Of a DNA stretch of 42,718 bases, positions 9,801 to 17,971 are shown in pieces. Below the pieces are notes generated by a model. That model made no database searches and had not been told where the DNA came from. It worked only from the letters and a program-made list of their open reading frames with translations. The stretch is from Paratrimastix pyriformis. Its lineage: Eukaryota; Preaxostyla; Paratrimastigidae. The first letter of the stretch is position 1, and the number at the start of each line of letters is the position of its first letter. The DNA lies in assembly GCA_027972325.1 (NCBI GenBank), contig JAPMOS010000245.1:1-42718 (forward strand), read 5' to 3'. A program made the translations under genes and the position numbers.

Positions 9801-10159
9801 AGGGCGCGGGTTGGGGCTGCTCGGTCAGCGGCTCGTCACCGCCAATGTCGACGCGCTCGTCGTCAGCGGCGAAAGCAGGGGGAGGAGGGCCTCCCAATGC
9901 TCTCGAAGGCGTCTTGAATCACCATCAAATGCAGGGGCGCAGCGAGCGTCCCCCCCACAAGCTTCGAGGCGGCATTGATGCGGCGACGGAAGCTATGACA
10001 AGATGTTGTGGGAAAACAGAAGGGGCGAGGACAAACAAACCAATTGATCGCCACGTGTGGTGCCTCGGCCCAACCCGGGGGTTGAAGCGAGAGTGTGCCC
10101 TCACACCAAGCAATGGCATCTTCGGGGGTCCTGAACTGATTCCAATCGATAGAGTTCAT
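5608..10159 (-). CDS. Intron-bearing gene: ParB-like domain plus N6/N4 DNA methyltransferase domain
   Basis: The ATG at 10159 opens MNSIDWNQFRTPEDAIAWCE. Ten likely introns on the minus strand lie at 9993-10040, 9750-9799, 9571-9619, 8983-9060, 8702-8751, 8513-8568, 8301-8353, 7975-8039, 6674-6728 and 6377-6446. Removing introns 3 to 9 keeps the frame at each join. Domains in order are an N-terminal segment, a Lys/Pro/acidic disordered stretch (9061-9570), a ParB-like fold (8569-8982), a long middle region, a Pro/Gln/Ala repeat linker (about 6980-7130), and a methyltransferase with a DAPW motif IV and a KPADLYVYLFRRYG...VLDCYCGCG motif I. The stop is at 5608. Several frame changes, mostly at C or G runs in exons 2, 9, 10 and 11, mean it is either decaying or affected by assembly indels. 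The family likeness is to bacterial and phage ParB-methylase proteins. It could be a domesticated transfer or cargo of a mobile element. Confidence 0.6.
8569..8982 (-). other. ParB-like nuclease/CTPase-fold domain within the methyltransferase gene
   Basis: The exon at 8752-8982 reads RPLSYERLAAIIEWFNKLGA and then YQVVDGSHR. The join across the 50-bp intron at 8702-8751 continues FQVARI. The pattern of a RPxS-type start, a helix, a strand, and then Y-x-V-x-DG-x-HR-x-x-A is that of ParB/sulfiredoxin-fold proteins, in which the G-x-H-R box binds nucleotide. In bacteria and phages such domains often sit beside DNA methylases. DNA segregation is not implied. I see no clear helix-turn-helix ParB DNA-binding domain after it. 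Confidence 0.6.
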
Positions 10160-10220
10160 CTGAAAACGGCAAAAAGGCGCGTGAACAAGGAAGAGAACCC
10201 GGGGTAATGTCCACCCCGCT

Positions 10221-10905
10221 GAGTTTCACCGAAAAAACACTTTGGGACATGTCGGAACACCGATCCGAAAAATTCGATTTCCATTGAAATTCCATACGAG
10301 TCGTATGGATTTTAGTACCCCCGACTAACTTCGGGATAGTGGTTCTGATGACGAAAAACGTCGAGTTTCACCGAAAAAACCCTTTGGGACATGTCGGAAC
10401 ACCGATCCGAAAAATTCGATTTCCATTGAAATTCCATACGAGTCGTATGGATTTTAGTACCCCCGACTAACTGCGGGATAGTGGTTCTGATGACGAAAAA
10501 CGTCGAGTTTCACCGAAAAAACACTTTGGGACATGTCGGAACACCGATCCGAAAAATTCGATTTCCATTGAAATTCCATACGAGTCGTATGGATTTTAGT
10601 ACCCCCGACAAACTTCGGGATAGTGGTTCTGATGACGGAAAACGTCGAGTTTCACCGAAAAAACCCTTTGGGACATGTCGGAACACCGATCCGAAAAATT
10701 CGATTTCCATTGAAATTCCATACGAGTCGTATGGATTTTAGTACCCCCGACAAACTTCGGGATAGTGGTTCTGATGACGAAAAACGTCGAGTTTCACCGA
10801 AAAAACCCTTTGGGACATGTCGGAACACCGATCCGAAAAATTCGATTTCCATTGAAATTCCATACGAGTCGTATGGATTTTAGTACCCCCGACTAACTTC
10901 GGGAG
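10221..10905. repeat. 142-bp tandem repeat array, about 4.8 copies
   Basis: Copies start at 10221, 10363, 10505, 10647 and 10789, exactly 142 bp apart, and differ by only one to a few bases. Each unit holds a near-perfect 17-bp palindrome (CCATACGAGTCGTATGG), a second AT-rich inverted word around TTTCCATTGAAA, and TAGTACCCCCGAC. A diverged match to the last part (AGTACCCCCGACAAAC) occurs alone at 37632. The array separates the minus-strand ParB-methylase ATG (10159) from the plus-strand ORF ATG (10964), so it could serve as a shared upstream region. It may instead be LTR-derived. Confidence 0.9.
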
Positions 10906-10963
10906 ACTCCAGAGCGTACAGTGGTTATTACCCTGGGGAACAGCCGCACTTGATCCCGCCAAA

Positions 10964-11770
10964 ATGCCTAAGGAAAGCACTCAGGAACTTCGTGAGACTC
11001 GCAGCGGCCGCCGTTACCCGACACCGTCTCGTCACTCGCTGGATGAGTCGGATGAGGAGCCCCACTCGAGGAAACGTTCTCGCGCGGAACGCAAGTCATC
11101 CGATGCTGCGCAGGGGTCCCCTCTCCGCCTCGAGCCTGGCACCGAAGATGAGACTGGACAGGAGGAGGAGACCCAACAGGCCAGCCAGGATGCCACGGCC
11201 GCACAAGAAGAACCCCAACAGGTCAGCCAGGAACTCCAACGTGCCATCGTCTTCATCCCAGCCGAGCAGAACACTGAGTCAGAACCCAAGGAAGCCAGCC
11301 CATCCGAGGAGACCGCTGCACCCGAGCAGCCTGCCGACCCCGCCGAAGCCGAACAGACCGCCGACCATGAGCAGACCGCCGACCATGAGCAGACCGCCGA
11401 CCATGAGCAGACCACCGCAGACCGCGAGCAGACCACCGCAGACTGCGAACCCGAGCAGACCGCCGAACCCGAGCATGTCCCCGCCGAACCCGAGCATGTC
11501 CCCGCCGAACCCGAGCAGACCGCCCAACCCGAGCCTGTCCCCGCCGAACCCGACCAGAGCACCGAACCCGACCAGAGCACCGAACCCGACCAGAGCACCG
11601 AACCCGACCAGAGCGCCTCTCAGGCCTCCAACCCCGTGCCGCCGTCCACACAGCGCGCCCCTCCTCCGACGGCCTCGAGGCAGCCACTTCAACGCCGGCC
11701 CGCCACTCACCCTCCGAAACCGACACTTCCCGCGACACCACTTCCCGCTCCCGCTCCCAAGAAACTGTCG

Positions 11771-11773
<3 letters not shown>
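10964..11773 (+). CDS. Acidic repeat-rich protein of unknown function, 3' end lost
   Basis: The frame opens MPKESTQELRETRSGRRYP in the context CAAAATGC, 60 bp after the 142-bp array. After a basic patch (SRKRSRAERK) it becomes Glu/Gln/Pro-rich with in-frame repeats: EQTADH about three times (11350-11410), EPEHVPA twice, and EPDQST four times (11550-11610). The real C-terminus is missing because the LINE 3' end begins at 11774; codons after that are CA-tract and LINE sequence. I recognise no domain. The basic opening and the position after a repeat array suggest an LTR-element gag-like ORF, but an ordinary disordered host protein is also possible. Confidence 0.45.

Positions 11774-11804
<31 letters not shown>
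11774..11804 (-). repeat. (CA)n tail of the LINE, seen as (GT)n
   Basis: About fifteen GT units on the plus strand, that is CA on the LINE strand. The tract marks the junction between the LINE 3' end and the acidic ORF. Confidence 0.85.
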
Positions 11805-11805
<1 letters not shown>

Positions 11806-11834
11806 TACTTCCCAGCTTTCGCCGGGTCCGTGCT

Positions 11835-11859
11835 CGGGCCGAAGCCCGCGGGTAACATG
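11835..11859 (-). other. LINE 3' hairpin C(UUCG)G with CATGTTACC box
   Basis: On the minus strand the order is CATGTTACC (11859-11851), stem CGGGC (11848-11844), loop TTCG, stem GCCCG (11839-11835), then about 30 bp to GTATC and the CA tail. It is laid out as in the two smaller retroposons, with different but paired stem bases. Confidence 0.75.
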
Positions 11860-11967
11860 AACCCCCCGGTCCGCCCTCCCCGCGAGATAAACTCGCAGGA
11901 TGGGACGTCCCAAGAGGCCCATGGGTCGGCTACCGTCCCCGAGGGACGGTCACCGCCGACCCCCGGA

Positions 11968-13639
11968 CTACGTCTCCTCGTTCATCCCTTCTTCATTTTT
12001 CTCGTTCTTCTTTCGTTGCATGATCGCCAGCAGCATGGTTTTGCGGAGTGCACCAATTTCGCTCCCAATCTCCTTTTGGGTGTCTTCATCCACAATCCCC
12101 AACTCTGCTGCCAGTCTGCAATCATTCGCGTACATCTCTCGAAATCCGCACCGCCTCCGAAGTCTTCCCGCAACTTTCCGCACCACCCCCTCTGAGATCC
12201 CCCTCCAGTTGTGGAGCACCTCGCCCTCCTTCGGACGCCCCTCGTAGTCAGCCTCCACCTTCCGCGCACCCGCCTCTTTCCGAAGCATATTCTCCAAAGC
12301 CCACAACGGGGCAGGATCCATCGGAAATCTCTCCCGGGCCCTCTGGTTCTCAAAGAGCAGGATGCCCACGTCGAACGGGGCCTTCCAGCACCTTTCTCCC
12401 CTGTCCGCCAGAAGCTCGGCAGCCAGAAGCCGAAACCCCTTCCTCAATGATAAACAGCTCCTTCAATCGCATGTCCCCCCTCAAGGCCAATCCGACGCCA
12501 TGCTGCGCCTCCATTCCCTGCACCGGCCGCGTCCGGTTGGGCTTACCCACCCCGTACGGGACGATTGCGATGCATCGGAAAGCTCTCTTCCCAGCTCTTC
12601 CCATTGGACTCTCTGCCCAATCGCCAATTGCCTTAAATAACCGGTCCATCTCTTCCTGGGGGTTGTACTCCGGGTTGGCAAAGATGAGGAGGTCACGATT
12701 CTCCTTGAACAGCCCATATCCATCCAGTCTTCCACCCAAAAAACAATCATCTTTGCTGGGTGTTCTGAATTCGGGGAAGCTCAAATCGGCATTCCCAGGA
12801 TGCGAGAATGCCATCGTTGTCAAACTGCCTGCTTGTCTGAGCAGAGAGGACACCACGTGGGGGGTCGTCCACTGGTTTCGCAGGGTGCTCTTGTGGGTCT
12901 GCCCTTCTGCCATCTCCGTGCTCACTCCATCCGCGTACCGATCGCACAGGTTCGCCACTTCTGTTGAAAATGTTTCCCAGAAGCTGTCCCAGGTTCGGGC
13001 GCGGTACCAGCGCCCCCGCGATCGCTCGATGAGCTCCCAGAGTCTGTCCATCGCTATCTGCTTACCTCTCACCTGCACGCTTCGGCCCATAGGCTCCACC
13101 CATTTTTCTTGGAGCAATTGTTCTGCATCTTCTGCTCCTTCCCCCTTGTCCAGCCACGCGATCAGTTTGATCGCGTTGGCACCACTCCACCTTTCCGCGA
13201 CACTGCCCATCATCGAAGGGCATTCGAAAACCAAATGGTTTGTACAATCTCTCGCCCCACACCAACATTTCCCATCCCCTTCACCATTGATGTAGAATCT
13301 GATGTTGGCCGTGATGTAACGCTGCAAGATTGCCATCATGGCCAGTCTACCCGACATTTCACACCGCATGGTCTGCGTATTTATTCCGCCATTTCCCGTC
13401 TGAGCATTGATGACCACTAGTGCATTCTTGCACTTCTGGGCTGTCCTGAAGATGCGCCCTTTGCGGCCCCACTCTTTTAGGTTTTCACGAAAATCTCCCT
13501 CCACCGTCTTTCCATCGCTCCGCCGGACAAGCCGAAATCCCCAGGTCTGCTCTTGCGGCTCCTTGGTGCTCTCCAGTTTTATACTCTGGCCTGCAATCTT
13601 TCCAGCGATGCCCCTGTCTCCTGGTGCCCCTTTACCCAA
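11968..13639 (-). pseudogene. LINE ORF2: zinc knuckle and unusual C-terminal domain
   Basis: The 429-codon frame (12350-13639) has CWCGARDCTNHLVFECP near 13240-13275, the CCHC-type knuckle usual after LINE RTs, preceded by MSGRLAMMAILQRYI. After a helical region follows DCFLGGRLDGYGLF and LLIFANPEYNPQEEMDRLF near 12660-12740, then FRCIAIVPYG. A frame change near 12.4 kb moves the end of the protein into the frame 11968-12447, which finishes with a basic coiled segment (MQRKKNEKNEEG). The NPEY box between a hydrophobic strand and a later IAIVP strand looks like motif IV of an adenine methyltransferase. This is an inference; no standard LINE domain is known to me here. Confidence 0.6.
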
Positions 13640-14229
13640 ACCAGCCTGACCTCGCCCCTATGTTCCTCCAAGATTCGTTGGCCCCTCCGAAGAAGACCCT
13701 CAGCCTTCGACTCGATTAGGTCGGTCGGCGTCCAGTCTCTCCTCATCAGCCCTTCCACCCATCCCTTTGCCACCTTGCTGTCCGTGCGCACCTCCACGTT
13801 TGCATCCTGTCCCACCCTGATGGCCTCCAGGATGGCCTCAAGCTCTGCCTCATTGTTTGTTTGCCCCCTGCCCGTGAACCTTCTTCCAACCCGCACTGCC
13901 AGCACCCCGTTGGGCAGCCGCTCCACCACCGCCAGTGCCGCTCGCCGGTCCTTCTTCTTCCTGGATGCACTACCGTCCGTATAGAATGTCCGCCACTTGA
14001 GTTCGGGCTCCTCTACCCGCACTTCCACCTCGTCGCATTCCGCTCGCAGCGCCTCCATTCTGCTCCTCATGCCGCCATCTTTGTTTCCCTCCTGCTTCAG
14101 GCGCCCCTTGTTGCATTCGTCGTCCCACTCGCCCCTACCTTCTCTTTTACCCTCCCTGTCGCCCTGCGTCTTTCTCCGACACGTCGCCGGCACCACCACC
14201 GAGAGCTTCCCACTCTGCCCCAAAGCCAA
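13579..14229 (-). pseudogene. LINE ORF2: RNase H domain
   Basis: The frame carries FYTDGSASRK (first catalytic Asp, near 13975), TNNEAELEAIL (catalytic Glu), VEVRTDSKVAKGW (second Asp) and VRLVWVKGHQETG (the His box). This is a complete type I RNase H set except that the last part runs into a frame change before the final Asp. RNase H downstream of RT is typical of I-group LINEs. The preceding segment up to 14229 is a charged linker. Confidence 0.78.
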
Positions 14230-14405
14230 CTTGGTCTGCTTCTTCCCCTTCTTTGCTTCTCCAGTCTTTCAGCCGGCTCCATTGACCTTGTCCTCGCCAT
14301 TCCTCTGCTTCAATGCAATCTGGCTCCCCTCCCTCGCTCTCTCCATCCTTGCTTTCTCTCTTTCCTTCTCCGCCGCCTCTTCCTCTCTAATCCGCCTCGC
14401 CAGCT

Positions 14406-16265
14406 TCACGTACTCCGTCTCCACTCTGTTCCCCAGACGCAGACCCGCTCCATGATGGCTTTGACATACTGTGGCTTCCTGCCCTTCCACTGGAACCTAC
14501 CCCCACTATCAGGTCTGCCACGCTCCTGATCCCCCCTCCTCATCAGTGTTTGTCTGTGTTGCTTGGTGATCCTGTGCGGGCTTGCCAATTCCTCCAGTGT
14601 TGTTGGCATCCCATACCCCTGCTCCTCTTTCAGCTCCTCGCCCTCCCTGAGAATGGCCAGATCATTCCTGGACACGACCTGCAGCATCCCCGAGAGGATG
14701 CCAGGCATCTTCTCCTTTCCGTGGAGCCTTACCCACTTACCCGGGTCATCCAGCAGGGGTTCACTTGTGGTCCACAACTTCTGAAGAAGTGCAATCTCCT
14801 CACGGAGCATCACCCCACATCCTTGCTCATCCGCCACTCTCCCCAACAACTGTGTCAGCACCATCATATCATGCACATCCACCGGGTCCTTCAGGCCCAT
14901 GCCCCCTTCATCCTCCGGGAAGAAAAGCACCTCCGCCGGATCGCACTTCCCCAGACAGCCACCAATCTCCCTAAAGACCCTCGCATATCTTTGCCGTAGG
15001 ATCTCCAAGTCCTTCTTTGGCATGGGGCACTGTCTGGCCGTGTACTGGAGGCACGTCGACACGCACTCGTTGATCATCTGCACCATCAACCTCGGGGGGA
15101 CCTTCTTGTCCATCAGCCTGTGCAGCCTCCCACACATTTTCTGGATGACCTTCTCCGTGTTGACCTTCATGTTCATCTCCTCGTCTATCCAAATCCCCAG
15201 GTATCGGATGGCCCCACCCTTCTGCTGGACCTTGATGACCCGACCCTCACCCAAGTCCAGGTCCGTCTTGCTCTTCACCCCCCCACACAGGTAGTCACAC
15301 TTGGTCCACGACAGCTGCATGCCCGCCTCCTCCACCTTCCGTCTCACTGTGTTGCCCAACCGGACCATCTGCTCCTTGGTTCGAGTGACCAGCATCACAT
15401 CGTCAGCAAAGGCAAGGACTTTCACCTTCCTCCCACTATCCAGGATATACCCACCTTCCTGCTTTCGCACCTCTGCCAGCACTTCCTCCATAAATGAGAT
15501 AAAGAGCAGACACGAAAGCGGGTCCCCCTGGCTGATACCCCTTTCTATGTCGTAGCTCTCTGTCAGTCCGTACCCTGTGATCACTCTCGCCTTCCTTCCC
15601 TCGTACAGACTATCTACGTACCTGATGAATGCCTCCTCAACCCCCATCCGTCTCAACCCCCTCCTCAGTGCGTCCATGTCCACCGTGTCGTATGCTTTTT
15701 TTATGTCCAATGAGCACATATGGAACTCTCGACCTCCCATAATTTTCGAGTCAGTGAGCACTCCCAGAATCTCTGCGATTGGGGTCTCAATCCTCCGACC
15801 CCTCAAGAATCCAAACTGCTCTGCCCCAAACACTTGCTTCTCTACGCACCAGTCTTGAAACCGCGACGCCACCACCACCTGCAGCCCCTTCAGAAAAACT
15901 TGGATCAAAGTGATCGGTCTCCTTCCTGCCGGGTCCCCCGGGTGCTCCGTCTGCGATTTCGTGGCCATAAACACCGAGCTAATCTTGAGCTCCTGCGGCA
16001 CCTCACTCTTTTCCAGCATCTCATTATATCTCCTTCTCATCCACTCCTTGATCTCATCCTGACAGGCGTGAATCATCTCCGCCGTCACCCCGTCCGGGCC
16101 CGCTGCCTTGCCATCTGGGAGTGCTCCCAGGATCGTTTCAACGTCATGCATGGTAAGGGGGGCCATGATGACCCTCTCCTCCTCCTGAGACCTTCCCACC
16201 GGTGCCTGCTTCATTCCGCCCATCGGCATCACTCTCCTTGCCAGGTCCGCCATGAATTCCTCCAT
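14406..16265 (-). CDS. LINE ORF2: reverse transcriptase domain
   Basis: The 619-codon frame is open throughout. Motifs in order: KAAGPDGVTAEM (residues about 52-63), RRPITL, QFGFLRGRRIETP, motif A CSLDIKKAYDTVD (about 186-198), motif B GISQGDPLSCLLF, motif C AFADDVMLV (about 287-295, near 15400), motif D LSWTKCDYL and motif E IRYLGIWIDEE. All three catalytic aspartates are present. The thumb region follows (CLQYTARQCPMPKKDLEIL). The C-terminal 100 residues carry basic linkers toward the RNase H. The first ATG is only the first Met after a frame change from the endonuclease part, not a true start. Confidence 0.88.
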   Translation of the reverse strand: MEEFMADLARRVMPMGGMKQAPVGRSQEEERVIMAPLTMHDVETILGALPDGKAAGPDGVTAEMIHACQDEIKEWMRRRYNEMLEKSEVPQELKISSVFMATKSQTEHPGDPAGRRPITLIQVFLKGLQVVVASRFQDWCVEKQVFGAEQFGFLRGRRIETPIAEILGVLTDSKIMGGREFHMCSLDIKKAYDTVDMDALRRGLRRMGVEEAFIRYVDSLYEGRKARVITGYGLTESYDIERGISQGDPLSCLLFISFMEEVLAEVRKQEGGYILDSGRKVKVLAFADDVMLVTRTKEQMVRLGNTVRRKVEEAGMQLSWTKCDYLCGGVKSKTDLDLGEGRVIKVQQKGGAIRYLGIWIDEEMNMKVNTEKVIQKMCGRLHRLMDKKVPPRLMVQMINECVSTCLQYTARQCPMPKKDLEILRQRYARVFREIGGCLGKCDPAEVLFFPEDEGGMGLKDPVDVHDMMVLTQLLGRVADEQGCGVMLREEIALLQKLWTTSEPLLDDPGKWVRLHGKEKMPGILSGMLQVVSRNDLAILREGEELKEEQGYGMPTTLEELASPHRITKQHRQTLMRRGDQERGRPDSGGRFQWKGRKPQYVKAIMERVCVWGTEWRRST

Positions 16266-16362
16266 CCCCTCTTCACCAATTCTGGATCTGTCACCACCTT
16301 ATCCACCTTGCCTTCACCGTTCTTGGTGGCATACGCCGTGACGGGCGCCACCCCGTCAGTCA

Positions 16363-17546
16363 TTATGCCCTTATATATCCGTTTGCGTTTTCCTCCAACG
16401 CCCTGTCCCGCTTCTTGTAGTGCATGCTTCTCATCTTTGCCAATTGGCGCTGCATCTCCCTCCTCCTTTCCGAGTCCTCTCCTCCACCGCCCTCCGCCGC
16501 AGCTTCCTCATGCGGTGGGGCTCGTAGTCCCGATCCGTATTTGTAACCTCCCGGTACCCAAACACAATGCCCCGCCGTTTCCCTCAGGATCCGACCCATC
16601 TGTTCGAATGACAGCTCCTCCCCCTTCCCCGATGCCTTTCGGATCATCTCCGCCACCTTCCTCCTATATGAGCCCATCTTCTCCACCAACACATCATACT
16701 CTTCTCTCCCTTTTTCACGCAGCAACGCGTCCAAGTCCGACCTGGACGGGCAAATGGCCACCTTCCTCCTTGTCGTCCCCGCCCATGCCGGCAGCATGTT
16801 CCTCAAGTCAGTCACGACCATGTGATGGTCTGTAACTTCGCTCCACTGTATCTCCTCATTTCTCCATACCCATAGGTTATCGAGCATCCTTGCCATCGTC
16901 CCTTGCGTTGCGAGGCAAAGGTCCAACCGAGCCACCCCTTTCATCCCCGGCTGCTTGTCCTTCTCCTCTGCATCCCCCCCCTTCTTGTTCCGCACAAACG
17001 TGATCTCATTCTCCTTGCCTACCATCTTCGCCGTGTCATACAGTCCCAACTTCTCATGCTCTCCGACTTCCTTGGCCCAGCTATTCGCATCCGTGTACAC
17101 CACCACTCCCCTTCCCTCTGCCGCCCCCTCCGCCATGCATCCAGCCTTTCAATAATCACCTTCCTGACCCTCTCCTTATCATCTCCCTCCCCAGTCGGAT
17201 AGTACATATTCACCAGCCGGAGGTTGGTCTTTCCCTCCGACCAGTCCATGTACATCAAATAGCCCGGCAGGACCTCCGTGACACGACGCACCGCCATCTG
17301 CAGGGTCCGTCTATATCCTATCATCACCCCCCCCTTGGGGTGACGCTCCACCGCATTCTCCACCACCGAACTCCTCCACCGCCATCCCCTCATCCACTTC
17401 TCCTCCAACTGCTCCTTATTCGCCTTCGTCCCCTTTGTTTCTTGCAACAGGGCAATGTCTACCCGTCCTACCCGCAACAGGTCCGCCACATTACTTCGCT
17501 TCCACTCTGACCCAAGTCCTCGCACATTCCACCCTGCCACCCGCAT
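16363..17546 (-). pseudogene. LINE ORF2: APE-type endonuclease domain (frameshifted)
   Basis: The domain opens MRVAGWNVRGLGS at 17546, then LLQETKGTK near 17430, both standard in exonuclease-endonuclease-phosphatase enzymes. It continues in a second frame (16363-17136) with YTDANSW at 17097, standing for the GDxN box, and VTDHHMVVTDL near 16830, standing for the SDH box. The enzyme nicks target DNA to prime reverse transcription. At least one frameshift near 17.1 kb splits the domain. After the last box comes a linker with RKASGKGEELSFEQM before the RT. Confidence 0.8.
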
Positions 17547-17971
17547 CCTGTCCTCCTCCTTCATCGGCAACCCCGCCCTCAGGTTGGCCTCCTTCCTCCC
17601 CTGGCACCACTTCTCCACCCCGTACCGGAGGGGGTGGTGGGGACGCGAGTCGCTGCCTCCGCCACTGAGGTGCATGAGCTTCACCGCCAACGCTAGCGGA
17701 ACGTGTGAGTGGGTGTTTCCGGGACCCTGCCTCGCAGACCTCCCCGCGTGTCCCCGCATTGGGGAGTGTGACCGCCTCTGACTGTGTATCGGTCCGTCTC
17801 GGGTTCACAAACCCCTCGCCCAAGGTCGGCGGATCCTTCTCGCCGGTCTCTGTGTAGCCCCCGACGTTCGGGACCTCCTTGGGTGACGCTCGCCCCGCTG
17901 AGGTGACGACGCTAACCTGGTGTGTGAGTTGCTGTTCCGAGTCCCCAACCTCGCAGACCTCCATGAGGGTT

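Larger units (their letters stand above)
11774..17760 (-). mobile_element. APE-RT-RNase H LINE (I-group-like non-LTR retrotransposon)
   Basis: On the minus strand the order is AP-type endonuclease (17.55-16.4 kb), reverse transcriptase (16.27-14.4), RNase H (14.0-13.6), a CCHC-type zinc knuckle (about 13.25), a long C-terminal domain (13.2-12.0) and a 3' end with hairpin and CA tail. APE followed by RT and a downstream RNase H is the layout of I/Ingi/Tad-like clades. ORF2 is spread over about six frames, so at least five frameshifts separate it from a working copy, although the 619-codon RT frame is unbroken. The 5' edge is unclear; the region upstream runs into a DIRS gag. No ORF1 of its own was identified. 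Confidence 0.85.

Noticed and set aside
5608-10159. Bacterial contamination as the source of the ParB and methylase parts
   Set aside because: Short GT-AG introns keep the frame at seven joins, and the region is flanked by eukaryotic retroelements.
10221-10905. Centromeric satellite
   Set aside because: Only five copies are present, and they lie between two ORF starts; the nucleosome-like length alone is not enough.
11774-11804. GT repeat as a Z-DNA promoter element
   Set aside because: Its place directly after the LINE hairpin and the matching CA tracts in two other retroposons make it a retroposon tail.
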